A stretch of DNA of 26,872 bases from Thermoplasmata archaeon (GTDB taxonomy: Archaea > Thermoplasmatota > Thermoplasmata > Thermoplasmatales > Thermoplasmataceae): NCBI GenBank assembly GCA_021792045.1, contig JAJYVJ010000009.1:1-26872 (forward strand), given 5' to 3'. Numbering within the stretch: the first letter of the stretch is position 1; each line of letters begins with the position of its first letter. A program made the translations under genes and the position numbers. Under the pieces are notes generated by a model. The model was not told the origin of the DNA and ran no database searches. It worked only from the letters and a program-made list of their open reading frames with translations. Below are positions 17,128-24,704 of this stretch, in pieces.

Positions 17128-17517
17128 TCAGTCTGCGATCCTCTGGGTCTCTATAAAATGCCATAAAGCGTGTTCAAAGTGGTACGTCCAAAGCGCCTCA
17201 GGTATTTCATCAAAAGCTAGTTGTGACTTTAGGAAAAACGAGTCGGTATTTGTGTCGTTCGGGTTTTCGATCCAGAGCGCAACTCCGAGCCTTATGGTTA
17301 GCGATAACCCATTCTCACTTATTACAACAGTATACGCCTTATCTCTTCCCAATATTGTTCTGTATACCCCGCCCTTTGTAGCCTGCACAATATTTCCATG
17401 AACAGATTTGAATTCCTGAACCCTGAAACCTTCTTCCGCGAAAAAACTAACTATTTCGCGTGATAGTTCATCATCACTCTGCTTCTTCGTGAAGTAATCT
17501 CTTTGTGTATATTTCAT
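17128..17517 (-). CDS. Unrecognised small protein
   Basis: A 129-residue protein I do not recognise. It starts with a charged helix-like segment (KKQSDDELSREIVSFFAEEG), continues with alternating hydrophobic residues suggesting four or five beta strands through LTIRLGVALW, and ends in an aromatic helix with FEHALWHFIETQ. There is no signal peptide, membrane helix or Cys cluster. Codon use looks like its neighbours. I chose the ATG at 17517 because AAAAAATAATA at 17541-17551 is a suitably placed TATA element; ATG codons at 17526 and 17529 and a TTG at 17535 are in frame. The gene is single and convergent with purC, 18 bases apart. It is probably real because a coding-like frame of this length has its own promoter, and its function is unknown. 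Confidence 0.65.
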   Translation of the reverse strand: MKYTQRDYFTKKQSDDELSREIVSFFAEEGFRVQEFKSVHGNIVQATKGGVYRTILGRDKAYTVVISENGLSLTIRLGVALWIENPNDTNTDSFFLKSQLAFDEIPEALWTYHFEHALWHFIETQRIAD

Positions 17518-17671
17518 AAACCACATCATGTGCAATTTGTTATTATTTTTTCCGAATTACATCTTGGTCAGTCAAAATTGTGCTCACTGCTAATACGATT
17601 TCACATTGCTCTGACGATAAAATTTTAAACATTTCTAATAAAAGGAATAGTTTTATTTAATTGGACTGCAT

Positions 17672-17679
17672 GATAAATC
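17672..17679 (+). promoter_or_regulatory. TATA-like element of the exonuclease gene
   Basis: GATAAATC is centred about 26 bases before the TTG at 17701, the only evidence favouring that non-ATG start. Confidence 0.35.
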
Positions 17680-17700
17680 ACGAAACCATGGTATTTTGAA

Positions 17701-18348
17701 TTGATCAAACAGTGCATCAGTCTATATGGGTATGAACATGTGATCTCTCTTGACCTGGAAACAATAATTCGTAAGCAACGAGATTTTTTGACAAACGAAC
17801 CTATAATCGCCGTTTCTGTAAGCTACTTCAAAGATTCTATAAATACCGAGCTATTTGTCGCCAAGAACGAAAGCATAGAAGAGGAAGAAAATATTCTTAT
17901 AAAGTCCGGAAACCTCATTTCTTCACTTGAACCCGCCATTATTATTGGTTACAATCACACAGGCTATGATATACCACTTCTGCAGATGAAATTGAAATCA
18001 CATTCTATTTTCTCACAGCTCTATAAATTTAAATATTATCTGGCCACATCATATATAGTGGATATGATGTATGTCGTGGCCGACTATCTTTACTCCTACG
18101 ATGGTGATTATAGACTCAGGAAACTCTCAGAAGTAGTTATGCATGAGGCATTTTCAGACCTGAACCTGGATAGGAAAAAAAATCTTGTCATAAAAGAAGG
18201 AAGGGGAGTAGGAGAAGTGATCGAGGATCTCTGGAAATCCGGCTCGGATGATTTCATTGATTACATAAGGGGTGATACACGTGATATCCTGGAAATATTT
18301 TTTAGGTTATTTCCCGTAGAAAAATCTTCTCAAGACGGAACTCTTTAA
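17701..18348 (+). CDS. Stand-alone DEDDy 3'-5' exonuclease, family-B polymerase-like
   Basis: A 215-residue protein with the three exonuclease motifs in order. Exo I is SLDLET (17-21) with D18 and E20. Exo II is IIIGYNHTGYDIPLL (80-94) with D90, in the N-x-x-x-x-D setting of the PolB proofreading domain. Exo III is Y188-I-R-G-D192, the Y-x-x-x-D form that defines the DEDDy class. All four metal-binding acids and the Tyr are intact, so it should be active on single-stranded ends of DNA or RNA. No polymerase, thumb or other domain is attached. The start is TTG; a GTG at 17740 is an alternative but leaves only four residues before the catalytic Asp. It is followed by moaA 77 bases later with a separate promoter, so a shared role is not implied. 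Confidence 0.8.
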   Translation: MIKQCISLYGYEHVISLDLETIIRKQRDFLTNEPIIAVSVSYFKDSINTELFVAKNESIEEEENILIKSGNLISSLEPAIIIGYNHTGYDIPLLQMKLKSHSIFSQLYKFKYYLATSYIVDMMYVVADYLYSYDGDYRLRKLSEVVMHEAFSDLNLDRKKNLVIKEGRGVGEVIEDLWKSGSDDFIDYIRGDTRDILEIFFRLFPVEKSSQDGTL

Positions 18349-18394
18349 AGTCAGAATTTATAATTGTGCTCAAATAGTGAATCAAGCTAGATAA

Positions 18395-18406
18395 TGTTTA
18401 ATTAAT
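18395..18406 (+). promoter_or_regulatory. TATA element of moaA-moaD
   Basis: GTTTAATTAATA is centred about 25 bases before the moaA ATG at 18426, indicating a leaderless moaAD transcript. Confidence 0.5.
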
Positions 18407-18425
18407 AGATTATCATTATAACTTA

Positions 18426-19409
18426 ATGTACCCGGTCAAAGATTCATACGGTCGCCCAGTTACCAGCATGAGAATACAGGTAAACACGACCTGCAATTTT
18501 AAGTGTTTTTTCTGCCACATGGAGGGAACAGGTGTACATTCTGAAACGCTTTCTCCCGAAGAAATAGAGCGTGTTGTGGAAGTTGCTGCGAGGCATGGCG
18601 TCAATAAGATAAAGCTTACCGGAGGCGAACCTACTTTAAGGCATGATATTCTGGATATAATCAAGCGTACAAGGAAGCACATTTCCGGAAACATTTCGAT
18701 GACAACAAACGGGATCATGTTACCGACGCTAGCTCAGAAACTTAAGGAGGCTGGACTTGATCGAGTAAACATATCCATGCATTCCATCGATCGTGAAGGT
18801 TTTCAATTCATAACCGGTGTCGATGCTCTTGATAAGGTTGTTAAGGGTATTAGGGCGGCTAAATCTGCCGGTTTTGATCCCATAAAATTAAATTTCGTGG
18901 TGCTGAAGGATGTAAACATAGACCAGATCCCTAGAATGATCGAACTGTCATCCAATGAAGGAGTTATATTGCAACTGATCGAATTTGAAACAGTACGCGA
19001 AAACGAGAATTCTGAGGAATATTTGAAGTATCACGTCTCTCTGGAAGGTATAGAAGTATATCTCAAGGCAAATGCGGAGAGGATCGAGTATAATAGCCTT
19101 CATTTGCGACCCAGGTACACAATTAACCTTAATGGAAAGAAAGCAGTGGTCGAACTCGTAAAGCCTATGCATAATTACGAGTTCTGCAAGCACTGCACCA
19201 GAATAAGACTTACGTCGACGGGCGCACTAAAGCCATGCCTTATGAGGGACGATAACTATACCGATATTATTTCCGGAATCCGGAGCGATTCTGGCAACGA
19301 TCTTCTCGACGATATATTCCGGAAAGCCGTGATGAAAAGGGAACCATACTGGAAGGAAGAAGATGAGCTCAAAAATAGTGATAAAGTACTTTGGATCAAT
19401 CAGGGATAA
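18426..19409 (+). CDS. moaA: GTP 3',8-cyclase (molybdenum cofactor synthesis)
   Basis: A 327-residue radical SAM enzyme catalysing the first step of molybdopterin synthesis, rearranging GTP to 3',8-cyclo-GTP. The radical SAM [4Fe-4S] cluster is bound by C23, C27 and C30 (CNFKCFFC), and KLTGGEPTLR (63-72) contacts SAM. The second, substrate-binding cluster uses C254, C257 and C271 within FCKHCTRIRLTSTGALKPCL. Both clusters are complete. The C-terminus does not end in the Gly-Gly pair that bacterial MoaA needs for activity; it ends WINQG, so the activation mode may differ as in other archaeal forms. It overlaps moaD by 47 bases and faces the convergent formate dehydrogenase cluster. Confidence 0.95.
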   Translation: MYPVKDSYGRPVTSMRIQVNTTCNFKCFFCHMEGTGVHSETLSPEEIERVVEVAARHGVNKIKLTGGEPTLRHDILDIIKRTRKHISGNISMTTNGIMLPTLAQKLKEAGLDRVNISMHSIDREGFQFITGVDALDKVVKGIRAAKSAGFDPIKLNFVVLKDVNIDQIPRMIELSSNEGVILQLIEFETVRENENSEEYLKYHVSLEGIEVYLKANAERIEYNSLHLRPRYTINLNGKKAVVELVKPMHNYEFCKHCTRIRLTSTGALKPCLMRDDNYTDIISGIRSDSGNDLLDDIFRKAVMKREPYWKEEDELKNSDKVLWINQG

Positions 19410-19614
19410 TCTTGGTATCTCGGAAGAATACCTGGAAATCAGAGACGGCTGGAATGTTGCAGACGCTATTGATATCCTGAATCAAAAGCACAAAGAATTA
19501 GTGCCCAGATCCCGAGACTTTCTTATAGCCCTAAACAGGGAATACACAGATAAATCCGCGATTCTCAGGAACGGCGACGAGATTGCAATATTTCCAATGG
19601 TAAGTGGTGGATAA
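19363..19614 (+). CDS. moaD: Molybdopterin synthase sulfur carrier subunit
   Basis: An 83-residue ubiquitin-fold sulfur carrier. After adenylation and sulfuration its C-terminal glycine thiocarboxylate donates sulfur to the pterin in the MoaD-MoaE complex. Family marks are the N-terminal beta strand IVIKYFGSIRD, the GDEIAIFPMVSGG ending and the required terminal Gly-Gly. It starts inside moaA at an ATG preceded by GGAAGGAAGAAG, so translation is coupled. Its partner moaE lies 4.4 kb away on the same strand, beyond the formate dehydrogenase operon. Only 3 bases separate its stop from the convergent fdhD stop. Confidence 0.93.
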   Translation: MSSKIVIKYFGSIRDNLGISEEYLEIRDGWNVADAIDILNQKHKELVPRSRDFLIALNREYTDKSAILRNGDEIAIFPMVSGG

Positions 19615-19617
19615 AAC

Positions 19618-20472
19618 CTATTCAAGTATTACTCTTTCTTGATGTGTGTAAACGTTGAATCCATTTTCACGCACGAAGCAGACAAGAGTGATTCCTAACG
19701 CATCAGCAGCTTCTATGGACAGACTGGATGGTGCAGAGACGGAGCTGATTATAGGTATTCCTGCAATTGCTGCCTTTTGAACAATCTCAAAACCTGCTCT
19801 TCCGCTGACCTGCATGATGAAGCTCCGGGCCGGTATAAGTTTGTTCCACAGCATATAGCCTATAACTTTGTCCACGGCGTTATGCCTTCCAACATCCTCA
19901 GCTGAAGTGATAATGTCCCCATCTTCATTGAATATTGCAGCAGCATGAACGCCTCCTGTTTCCTCAAATACTTTCTGATATTGAATCAGCATCTTCGGCA
20001 GTTCAGTGACAAACTCTGAACTAACGCGCAAAGTTGATCTGTTTAACTTTCCAACTTTCAAAAATATATCATCAACACTGTTCTTTCCGCACACACCGCA
20101 ACTTGAATTCACTACAAAGTTTCTCTTATGCGTGCCTTTGAATTCATGCTTAAGATCAAATGATATTGTATTATCTATGGCAACTCCAAAGTCGCTGACG
20201 CCACGTACCGAAATTATATCTTCCAGGCTTCTTATGACACCTTCAGAAAAGAGGAAACCGGTGCCCAAAAATTTATCCATCGTCGGTGTTCGCATTATAA
20301 TTGCATAGTTCTTTGCTTTGGAACTATTATACGAGATCGTGATCTGCAAAGGTTCCTCTATGGCAACGCTGTCTGTATGTCGCGTCAGAAGTTTATGATC
20401 TCTAACAATTGCAAGAGAAACATTCATTGTTGCTGATTTACCATGGTATCTAGGAATATATTCTGAATTCAT
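19618..20472 (-). CDS. fdhD: Formate dehydrogenase accessory sulfurtransferase FdhD
   Basis: A 284-residue protein that passes sulfur to the molybdenum cofactor before insertion into formate dehydrogenase. The sulfur-carrying cysteines are C125 and C128 in SSCGVCGK. Other family segments are EEPLQI (39-44), TGFLFSEGVI (71-80), GGVHAA and AEDVGRHNAVDKVIG downstream, and VSGRAGFEIVQKA. All conserved blocks are intact. Its ATG overlaps the stop of the DUF1641 gene (ATGA), so translation is coupled in an operon fdhA - DUF1641 - fdhD. Placing the chaperone with the enzyme strongly supports the formate dehydrogenase call. Confidence 0.95.
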   Translation of the reverse strand: MNSEYIPRYHGKSATMNVSLAIVRDHKLLTRHTDSVAIEEPLQITISYNSSKAKNYAIIMRTPTMDKFLGTGFLFSEGVIRSLEDIISVRGVSDFGVAIDNTISFDLKHEFKGTHKRNFVVNSSCGVCGKNSVDDIFLKVGKLNRSTLRVSSEFVTELPKMLIQYQKVFEETGGVHAAAIFNEDGDIITSAEDVGRHNAVDKVIGYMLWNKLIPARSFIMQVSGRAGFEIVQKAAIAGIPIISSVSAPSSLSIEAADALGITLVCFVRENGFNVYTHQERVILE

Positions 20473-20927
20473 TTTTTTCCGGCTGATCCTATCCCTTTCA
20501 AAACACCAAACATCAGTCTAATTCCTTCAGCAATATCCGGATCCTTCATCATCTGCATAATAGTGAGAATCCCTATATTTTCTCCTTTAGGTGCCTCCCC
20601 AAGACTGTTGATTGATGCGGTCACGTTTCTCGAAATGTTGTCCAACTTGTCCGGATCAATATGCGAAAGGAGTGAAACTAAAGATGAGGAATTTCTTAGA
20701 AATCTAACGTTTGATTCCCTAAGCATCTCACTGGAGATGACAGATAGAATCGCGTCCGGATCGGACAGCACCGCTTTCACCAACGTTAAAATCCCAGATT
20801 TTTCAATAACGTCAATCAGAGATATCATTTCCTTTATCTGTCCAGAATGCTCAGATACCAAGCCTGTAAGTTCAATCAAATTGTCCATGTCGTCAATTTT
20901 TTCCATTGTTTCTATACTTTTTGCCAT
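20469..20927 (-). CDS. DUF1641 family protein, formate dehydrogenase-associated
   Basis: A 152-residue helical protein of the DUF1641 (YrhD-like) family. It is mostly amphipathic helix, with a hydrophobic middle (residues 34-72), and ends in LRFMFGVLKG-like helix IRLMFGVLKGIGSAGKK. It has no Cys clusters or membrane segment. In Bacillus the homolog yrhD follows yrhE, the same formate dehydrogenase type, and the same order is kept here, so the protein is probably a small subunit or assembly factor of the enzyme. That role is inferred from conserved neighbourhood. It begins 7 bases after the fdhA stop, with GGAG at 20939-20942 as ribosome binding site inside the end of fdhA. Confidence 0.85.
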   Translation of the reverse strand: MAKSIETMEKIDDMDNLIELTGLVSEHSGQIKEMISLIDVIEKSGILTLVKAVLSDPDAILSVISSEMLRESNVRFLRNSSSLVSLLSHIDPDKLDNISRNVTASINSLGEAPKGENIGILTIMQMMKDPDIAEGIRLMFGVLKGIGSAGKK

Positions 20928-20934
20928 TTTTATA

Positions 20935-23880
20935 TCACTCCATCACTAGTTTTACGTAGTCCTTTCTTTTCCATTTATTTTCAATCATAATTCCCTTTTG
21001 CGGCATAGCTGAATAGAATCTAGGGTTGCCCTTTGGCAGCGGAGAATTACCATCTCCATTGTTAATCTTTTTAATCCTAACTGGAAGTTCCTTATATGCT
21101 GGTGTATGACTGACCGGGTCCATGATGCGACCAGTAAGATTGTTAACCCCACGTTCTCCCTGTCCATTCATAGGGAGATAAAGCTCGTTCCCAGAAACCC
21201 TTTCCGTCACCAATGCAGGTACTATTATCGATCCCCATTTAGAAGTTATCTTGATGAGATCTCCATTCGAAATATCCCTATCCATTGCAAGTGCCGGAGA
21301 TATTTCTACAAAAGTGCCTGGAACTTTCTCTCTGATGCCCTCTGTCTTATAGGTTTCGTTTCCTTCATGGAAGTGCTCCAATAACCTGCCATTATTCAGC
21401 TGAAAATCATAGGTCTTTGTGGTCGTAAGCGGCTGTGTATACGACACGGGAAAGAGACGCGCTTTTCCATCAGGAAAAGCAAATGACTTTTCGTAAAGAA
21501 ACGGTGAATCCCTCCCATCCAAGGATACCGGCCACTGAAGGCTCTTGAATCCCTCCATCCTTTCATATCTAACGCCTGAAAACATAGGTGTAAGTGAGGC
21601 TGCTTCTTCCATCACCTCTGCAGGTGATTCGTAGCTCCAGTTTGCTCCAAGTTTGTTGGCAAGATCTCTCAATATCGCAAAATCTGATCTGGAGTTCCCT
21701 AATGGATCCATGGCCTTGTATATTCTCTGGATTCTTCTTTCTGTGTTCGTAAAAGTACCTTCTTTTTCAAGGCTAGCACATGCCGGCAAAACTACATCAG
21801 CATACTTGGCAGTTTCTGACAGGAACATGTCCTGAACCACCAGGAAGTCTAAGTTTGAAAGCTTTTCCCTTACATAAGCAGAATCGGAACCGGTTTCCAC
21901 AAGCTCTTCTCCTATCACGTACATAGCCTTTATTTTTCCATCCTCCATAGCCTCCAGGCATGTATTGTTGTCGTAGCCTACGTTTGGATTAATTTTAACG
22001 TTCCATGCATTCTCAAATTTTTCCCTTACCTCTGGGTCCTTTATGCTCTGGTAACCAGGGAGATAGGCAGACATTGCTCCAAAGTCGCTTGTCCCCTGCA
22101 CATTATTATGTCCCCTCAAAGGATAAGCTCCCGTACCGCGCCTTCCATAGTTTCCAGTAACGAGAAGTAGGTTGGAGATCGCAGTGGATGTGTCACTCCC
22201 CATCTGATGCTGAGTAACGCCCATTGCCCAGAGAGCGCATACCCTCTTCGATTTATGAATCATTTCTGCAACACTCTTCAAGGTTTCCTGATCTATGCCA
22301 GAAATCTCAGCAGCAAAATCGAGTGTAAATTTTTCGAGACTTTTTCTGTATTCCTCTAATCCATTGACTTTTTCACTCAGGAACTTCCTGTCCTCCCATC
22401 CTTGGTCGAGAACGTATTTAGTAACTGCACTAAGCCATACTATATCGGTTCCAGGCTTCGGGTGTAGGAACATATCTGCCCTCCTGGCCATCTCATGCAT
22501 CCTGAGATCAGCGACAATTAGTTTTTGGCCATTAAGTTTGTGCGCTCTTTTAACTCTAGTGGCAAGTACCGGGTGCGATTCTGCAGTATTTGTCCCAACG
22601 GCGATCACAAGATCCACCATGTAGATGTCCTGGATGGATCCAGAATCTCCTCCGTAGCCAACGGTTCTCCAGAGCCCAGTTGTGGCTGGAGCCTGGCAGA
22701 ATCTGGAACTATTATCCACATTATTTGTTCCAAATAGCTGCCTGGCAAGCTTCTGAACCATATAGGCTTCTTCATTTGTGCCTTTCGATGAGGCGATAAA
22801 TTCAATTGCATCTCCACTGTACTTGTTCTTTATGTTCAAGAGACCTTTTGCTACGGTGTTCATGGCCTCATCCCAGGAAGCTTCCCTGAATCCATTTCCA
22901 TCTCTTATTAGTGGGTTTCTCAGGCGCTCCTTGCTATTCACAAAATCCCATCCAAATTTTCCCTTAATACAAGTAGAAATACCATTGGCCGGAGACTCTG
23001 GTTGTGGCTGTACTTTTAATATATCTCGTCCTTTTGTCCATATTTCAAAAGAGCAACCTACACCACAATAGACGCAGACAGTCTTTGTTTTTTTGATCTG
23101 GAATTTTCGTAATTTCGATTCAGCATTACTGATTGCCATTACGGGTGCCATTGTTAATTCACGTTCAACGGACTTTACGGCGTCAACCAAGGATTTTCTT
23201 GTGCTTCTATCAATATTAGTTAGGTACCCTGCCTTTCGCAACATGCTCTTTTCCATTAATGCATTAACTGGACATACAGTAACACAGTGCCCGCAAGATA
23301 CGCATGACGATTCATTAGCTGGCACGCCTTTGTCCCATATGACTCTTGGTCTGGGCAAGGACCAGTCTATTGAGAGGGTCTCATTGACCTGTATATCCTG
23401 GCATGCCTCAACACAGCGTCCACAAAGTATACACTGGTTTGGGTCATAGGCATAGAAAGGGTTTGAATCATCATAATCGTATGGTTTTGGTTCGAACGGA
23501 TATTTCTGAACTGTGATGTCTAGGTCGTGAACAGCATTGTGGAGCGCACAGTCTCCATTATTGTTTTCACAAACTGTGCAGTAAAGTTCATGGTTGTGTA
23601 ATATTAACTGTACAGCTTCGATGCGAAGGTCATTGATACTGGCTGATGAGACATCTACGGAATCGCCATCACGTATTTGTGTCGAGCAAGACTTTACGAC
23701 CTTTCCATTAATGTTGACAAGACATGAATCACAGGATTGTAAAGGGCCCAGGTTAGGTTGATAACAAATATGGGGGATATCGTAGCCTAATTCAAGCAAT
23801 TTGTTGAGAACTGTATCCGGGGTTTCAAATGAATAATCATTTCCATCTATTTTGACAACAATATTGGTCGCTTCTTTCAC
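20935..23880 (-). CDS. fdhA: Formate dehydrogenase catalytic subunit with NuoG-like N-terminus
   Basis: A 981-residue molybdopterin enzyme oxidising formate to CO2. Domains in order: a [2Fe-2S] ferredoxin-like domain (C39, C50, C53, C65); a His-Cys [4Fe-4S] segment (H97, C101, C104, C111); two [4Fe-4S] clusters (C150/153/156/160 and C193/196/199/203); then the catalytic domain with its own cluster (C269, C272, C276, C304) and a C-terminal cofactor-binding domain. C395 in SSRFCQAPATTGL is the molybdenum or tungsten ligand, so this is a Cys rather than a selenocysteine enzyme. Length and order match Bacillus YrhE-type soluble dehydrogenases. No signal peptide is present, so it is cytoplasmic. 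The start is GTG at 23880, with a TATA element centred 36 bases upstream. No NAD-binding FdhB-like partner lies nearby, so the electron acceptor is unknown. Confidence 0.94.
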   Translation of the reverse strand: MKEATNIVVKIDGNDYSFETPDTVLNKLLELGYDIPHICYQPNLGPLQSCDSCLVNINGKVVKSCSTQIRDGDSVDVSSASINDLRIEAVQLILHNHELYCTVCENNNGDCALHNAVHDLDITVQKYPFEPKPYDYDDSNPFYAYDPNQCILCGRCVEACQDIQVNETLSIDWSLPRPRVIWDKGVPANESSCVSCGHCVTVCPVNALMEKSMLRKAGYLTNIDRSTRKSLVDAVKSVERELTMAPVMAISNAESKLRKFQIKKTKTVCVYCGVGCSFEIWTKGRDILKVQPQPESPANGISTCIKGKFGWDFVNSKERLRNPLIRDGNGFREASWDEAMNTVAKGLLNIKNKYSGDAIEFIASSKGTNEEAYMVQKLARQLFGTNNVDNSSRFCQAPATTGLWRTVGYGGDSGSIQDIYMVDLVIAVGTNTAESHPVLATRVKRAHKLNGQKLIVADLRMHEMARRADMFLHPKPGTDIVWLSAVTKYVLDQGWEDRKFLSEKVNGLEEYRKSLEKFTLDFAAEISGIDQETLKSVAEMIHKSKRVCALWAMGVTQHQMGSDTSTAISNLLLVTGNYGRRGTGAYPLRGHNNVQGTSDFGAMSAYLPGYQSIKDPEVREKFENAWNVKINPNVGYDNNTCLEAMEDGKIKAMYVIGEELVETGSDSAYVREKLSNLDFLVVQDMFLSETAKYADVVLPACASLEKEGTFTNTERRIQRIYKAMDPLGNSRSDFAILRDLANKLGANWSYESPAEVMEEAASLTPMFSGVRYERMEGFKSLQWPVSLDGRDSPFLYEKSFAFPDGKARLFPVSYTQPLTTTKTYDFQLNNGRLLEHFHEGNETYKTEGIREKVPGTFVEISPALAMDRDISNGDLIKITSKWGSIIVPALVTERVSGNELYLPMNGQGERGVNNLTGRIMDPVSHTPAYKELPVRIKKINNGDGNSPLPKGNPRFYSAMPQKGIMIENKWKRKDYVKLVME

Positions 23881-23910
23881 CTTAACATCTCAGAGTCTCG
23901 ATCTAAGAAT

Positions 23911-23922
23911 GATAATTAAACC
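23911..23922 (-). promoter_or_regulatory. TATA element of the fdhA - DUF1641 - fdhD operon
   Basis: On the minus strand GGTTTAATTATC is centred about 27 bases before 23889, predicting a start around ten bases ahead of the GTG at 23880. Confidence 0.45.
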
Positions 23923-24002
23923 TTTTGTCATAAAAATTATATAGAAAATATTGGGTGCTCTAAGACATGTATTTCACTAGACACAATATCCACTATTGGA
24001 TT

Positions 24003-24030
24003 GCACGCGAGTGCTTAGTAGTGAGCGTGC
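24003..24030. repeat. Inverted repeat between the fdhA and moaE promoters
   Basis: GCACGC at 24003-24008 and GCGTGC at 24025-24030 are exact reverse complements with 16 bases between them. They are G/C-rich in otherwise A/T-rich DNA and end 7 bases before the moaE TATA element. Position upstream of the TATA suits an activator site, or a regulator shared with the divergent fdhA operon. This is inference. Confidence 0.4.
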
Positions 24031-24036
24031 TTAAAG

Positions 24037-24046
24037 AATAAATTTA
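24037..24046 (+). promoter_or_regulatory. TATA element of moaE
   Basis: AATAAATTTA is centred 27 bases before the ATG at 24069, indicating a leaderless transcript. Confidence 0.5.
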
Positions 24047-24068
24047 TTCATGTAAGTAATCAATATTC

Positions 24069-24476
24069 ATGAATGTTACAATTCAAAAGAATAAAATAAA
24101 CGTTGAAGAATTAATAGAAAAAACTAGAAGTGAAAAGGCTGGGGCAATCGTAACTTTTCAAGGTACGGTCAGGAAATTTACAGATTCAACAGAAGTCAAA
24201 TCACTTTTTTATGAAAGCTATCCCGAAATGGCCGTGAAGCTGATTCGATCTATAATAGATGATGCAATCAATAAATACAAAATTCTCGACGTAAATATAA
24301 TACACCGCATCGGAGAAGTAGGCTTGGGTGAGGACTCCATTGCAATATGTGTCAGTTCGGAGCACAGAAAAGAGGCATTTCTTGCCGGTGAATACGTGAT
24401 CAACATGATAAAAGAAAAGGCTCCAATATGGAAGAAGGACATTCTCGCATCAGGAGAATCCAAATGGCATAACTGA
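24069..24476 (+). CDS. moaE: Molybdopterin synthase catalytic subunit
   Basis: A 135-residue subunit that, with MoaD thiocarboxylate, converts precursor Z (cPMP) to molybdopterin. Family segments are GAIVTFQGTVR (26-36), LFYESYPEMA (46-55), IIHRIGEVGLGEDSIAI (78-94) and the active-site block KEKAPIWKKDI near 115-125, whose lysines bind substrate. The protein ends soon after KWHN, a normal but compact length. The gene is transcribed away from fdhA and sits apart from moaA-moaD, so the three Moco genes flank the formate dehydrogenase operon on both sides. A G/C-rich inverted repeat lies upstream of its promoter. Confidence 0.93.
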   Translation: MNVTIQKNKINVEELIEKTRSEKAGAIVTFQGTVRKFTDSTEVKSLFYESYPEMAVKLIRSIIDDAINKYKILDVNIIHRIGEVGLGEDSIAICVSSEHRKEAFLAGEYVINMIKEKAPIWKKDILASGESKWHN

Positions 24477-24704
24477 ATCGTCATTTCTTCCATGTCAATT
24501 GTTGTATCTCGTCTCCCATGTGTGTGTATCTTTTCTTAATTTTCTATACGCAGATATTAGAGATATTTTCTTACCGTTTCTTGTAAGTGTCAATCAGTTT
24601 TATTTTGCAAGTCCTATGGCCTTTAATTAATAGAAGCGGTAGTATAATGGGTTTTTACGTAAATTGGAAAAAAGGTTTAAATAAACGTCTTTGATCAAGA
24701 CATA
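24477..24704. other. Intergenic region between moaE and the oxidase operon
   Basis: This 228-base gap has no supported gene. T-rich stretches near 24528-24545 could end the moaE transcript. A GCGGTAGTATAATGGG string near 24636-24651 looks superficially like a tRNA D-arm but has no matching acceptor or anticodon stems. The right end is the oxidase promoter. Confidence 0.4.
24674..24684 (+). promoter_or_regulatory. TATA element of the terminal oxidase operon with adjacent palindrome
   Basis: GGTTTAAATAA is centred about 26 bases before the ATG at 24705. Just downstream, GTCTT at 24687-24691 and AAGAC at 24697-24701 form an inverted repeat (with TTGATCAA inside it) between the TATA element and the start codon, where a repressor could act. 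Confidence 0.45.

Noticed and set aside
24630..24655. tRNA-like string GCGGTAGTATAATGGG
   Set aside because: No complementary acceptor stem, anticodon loop or T-arm could be placed around it.
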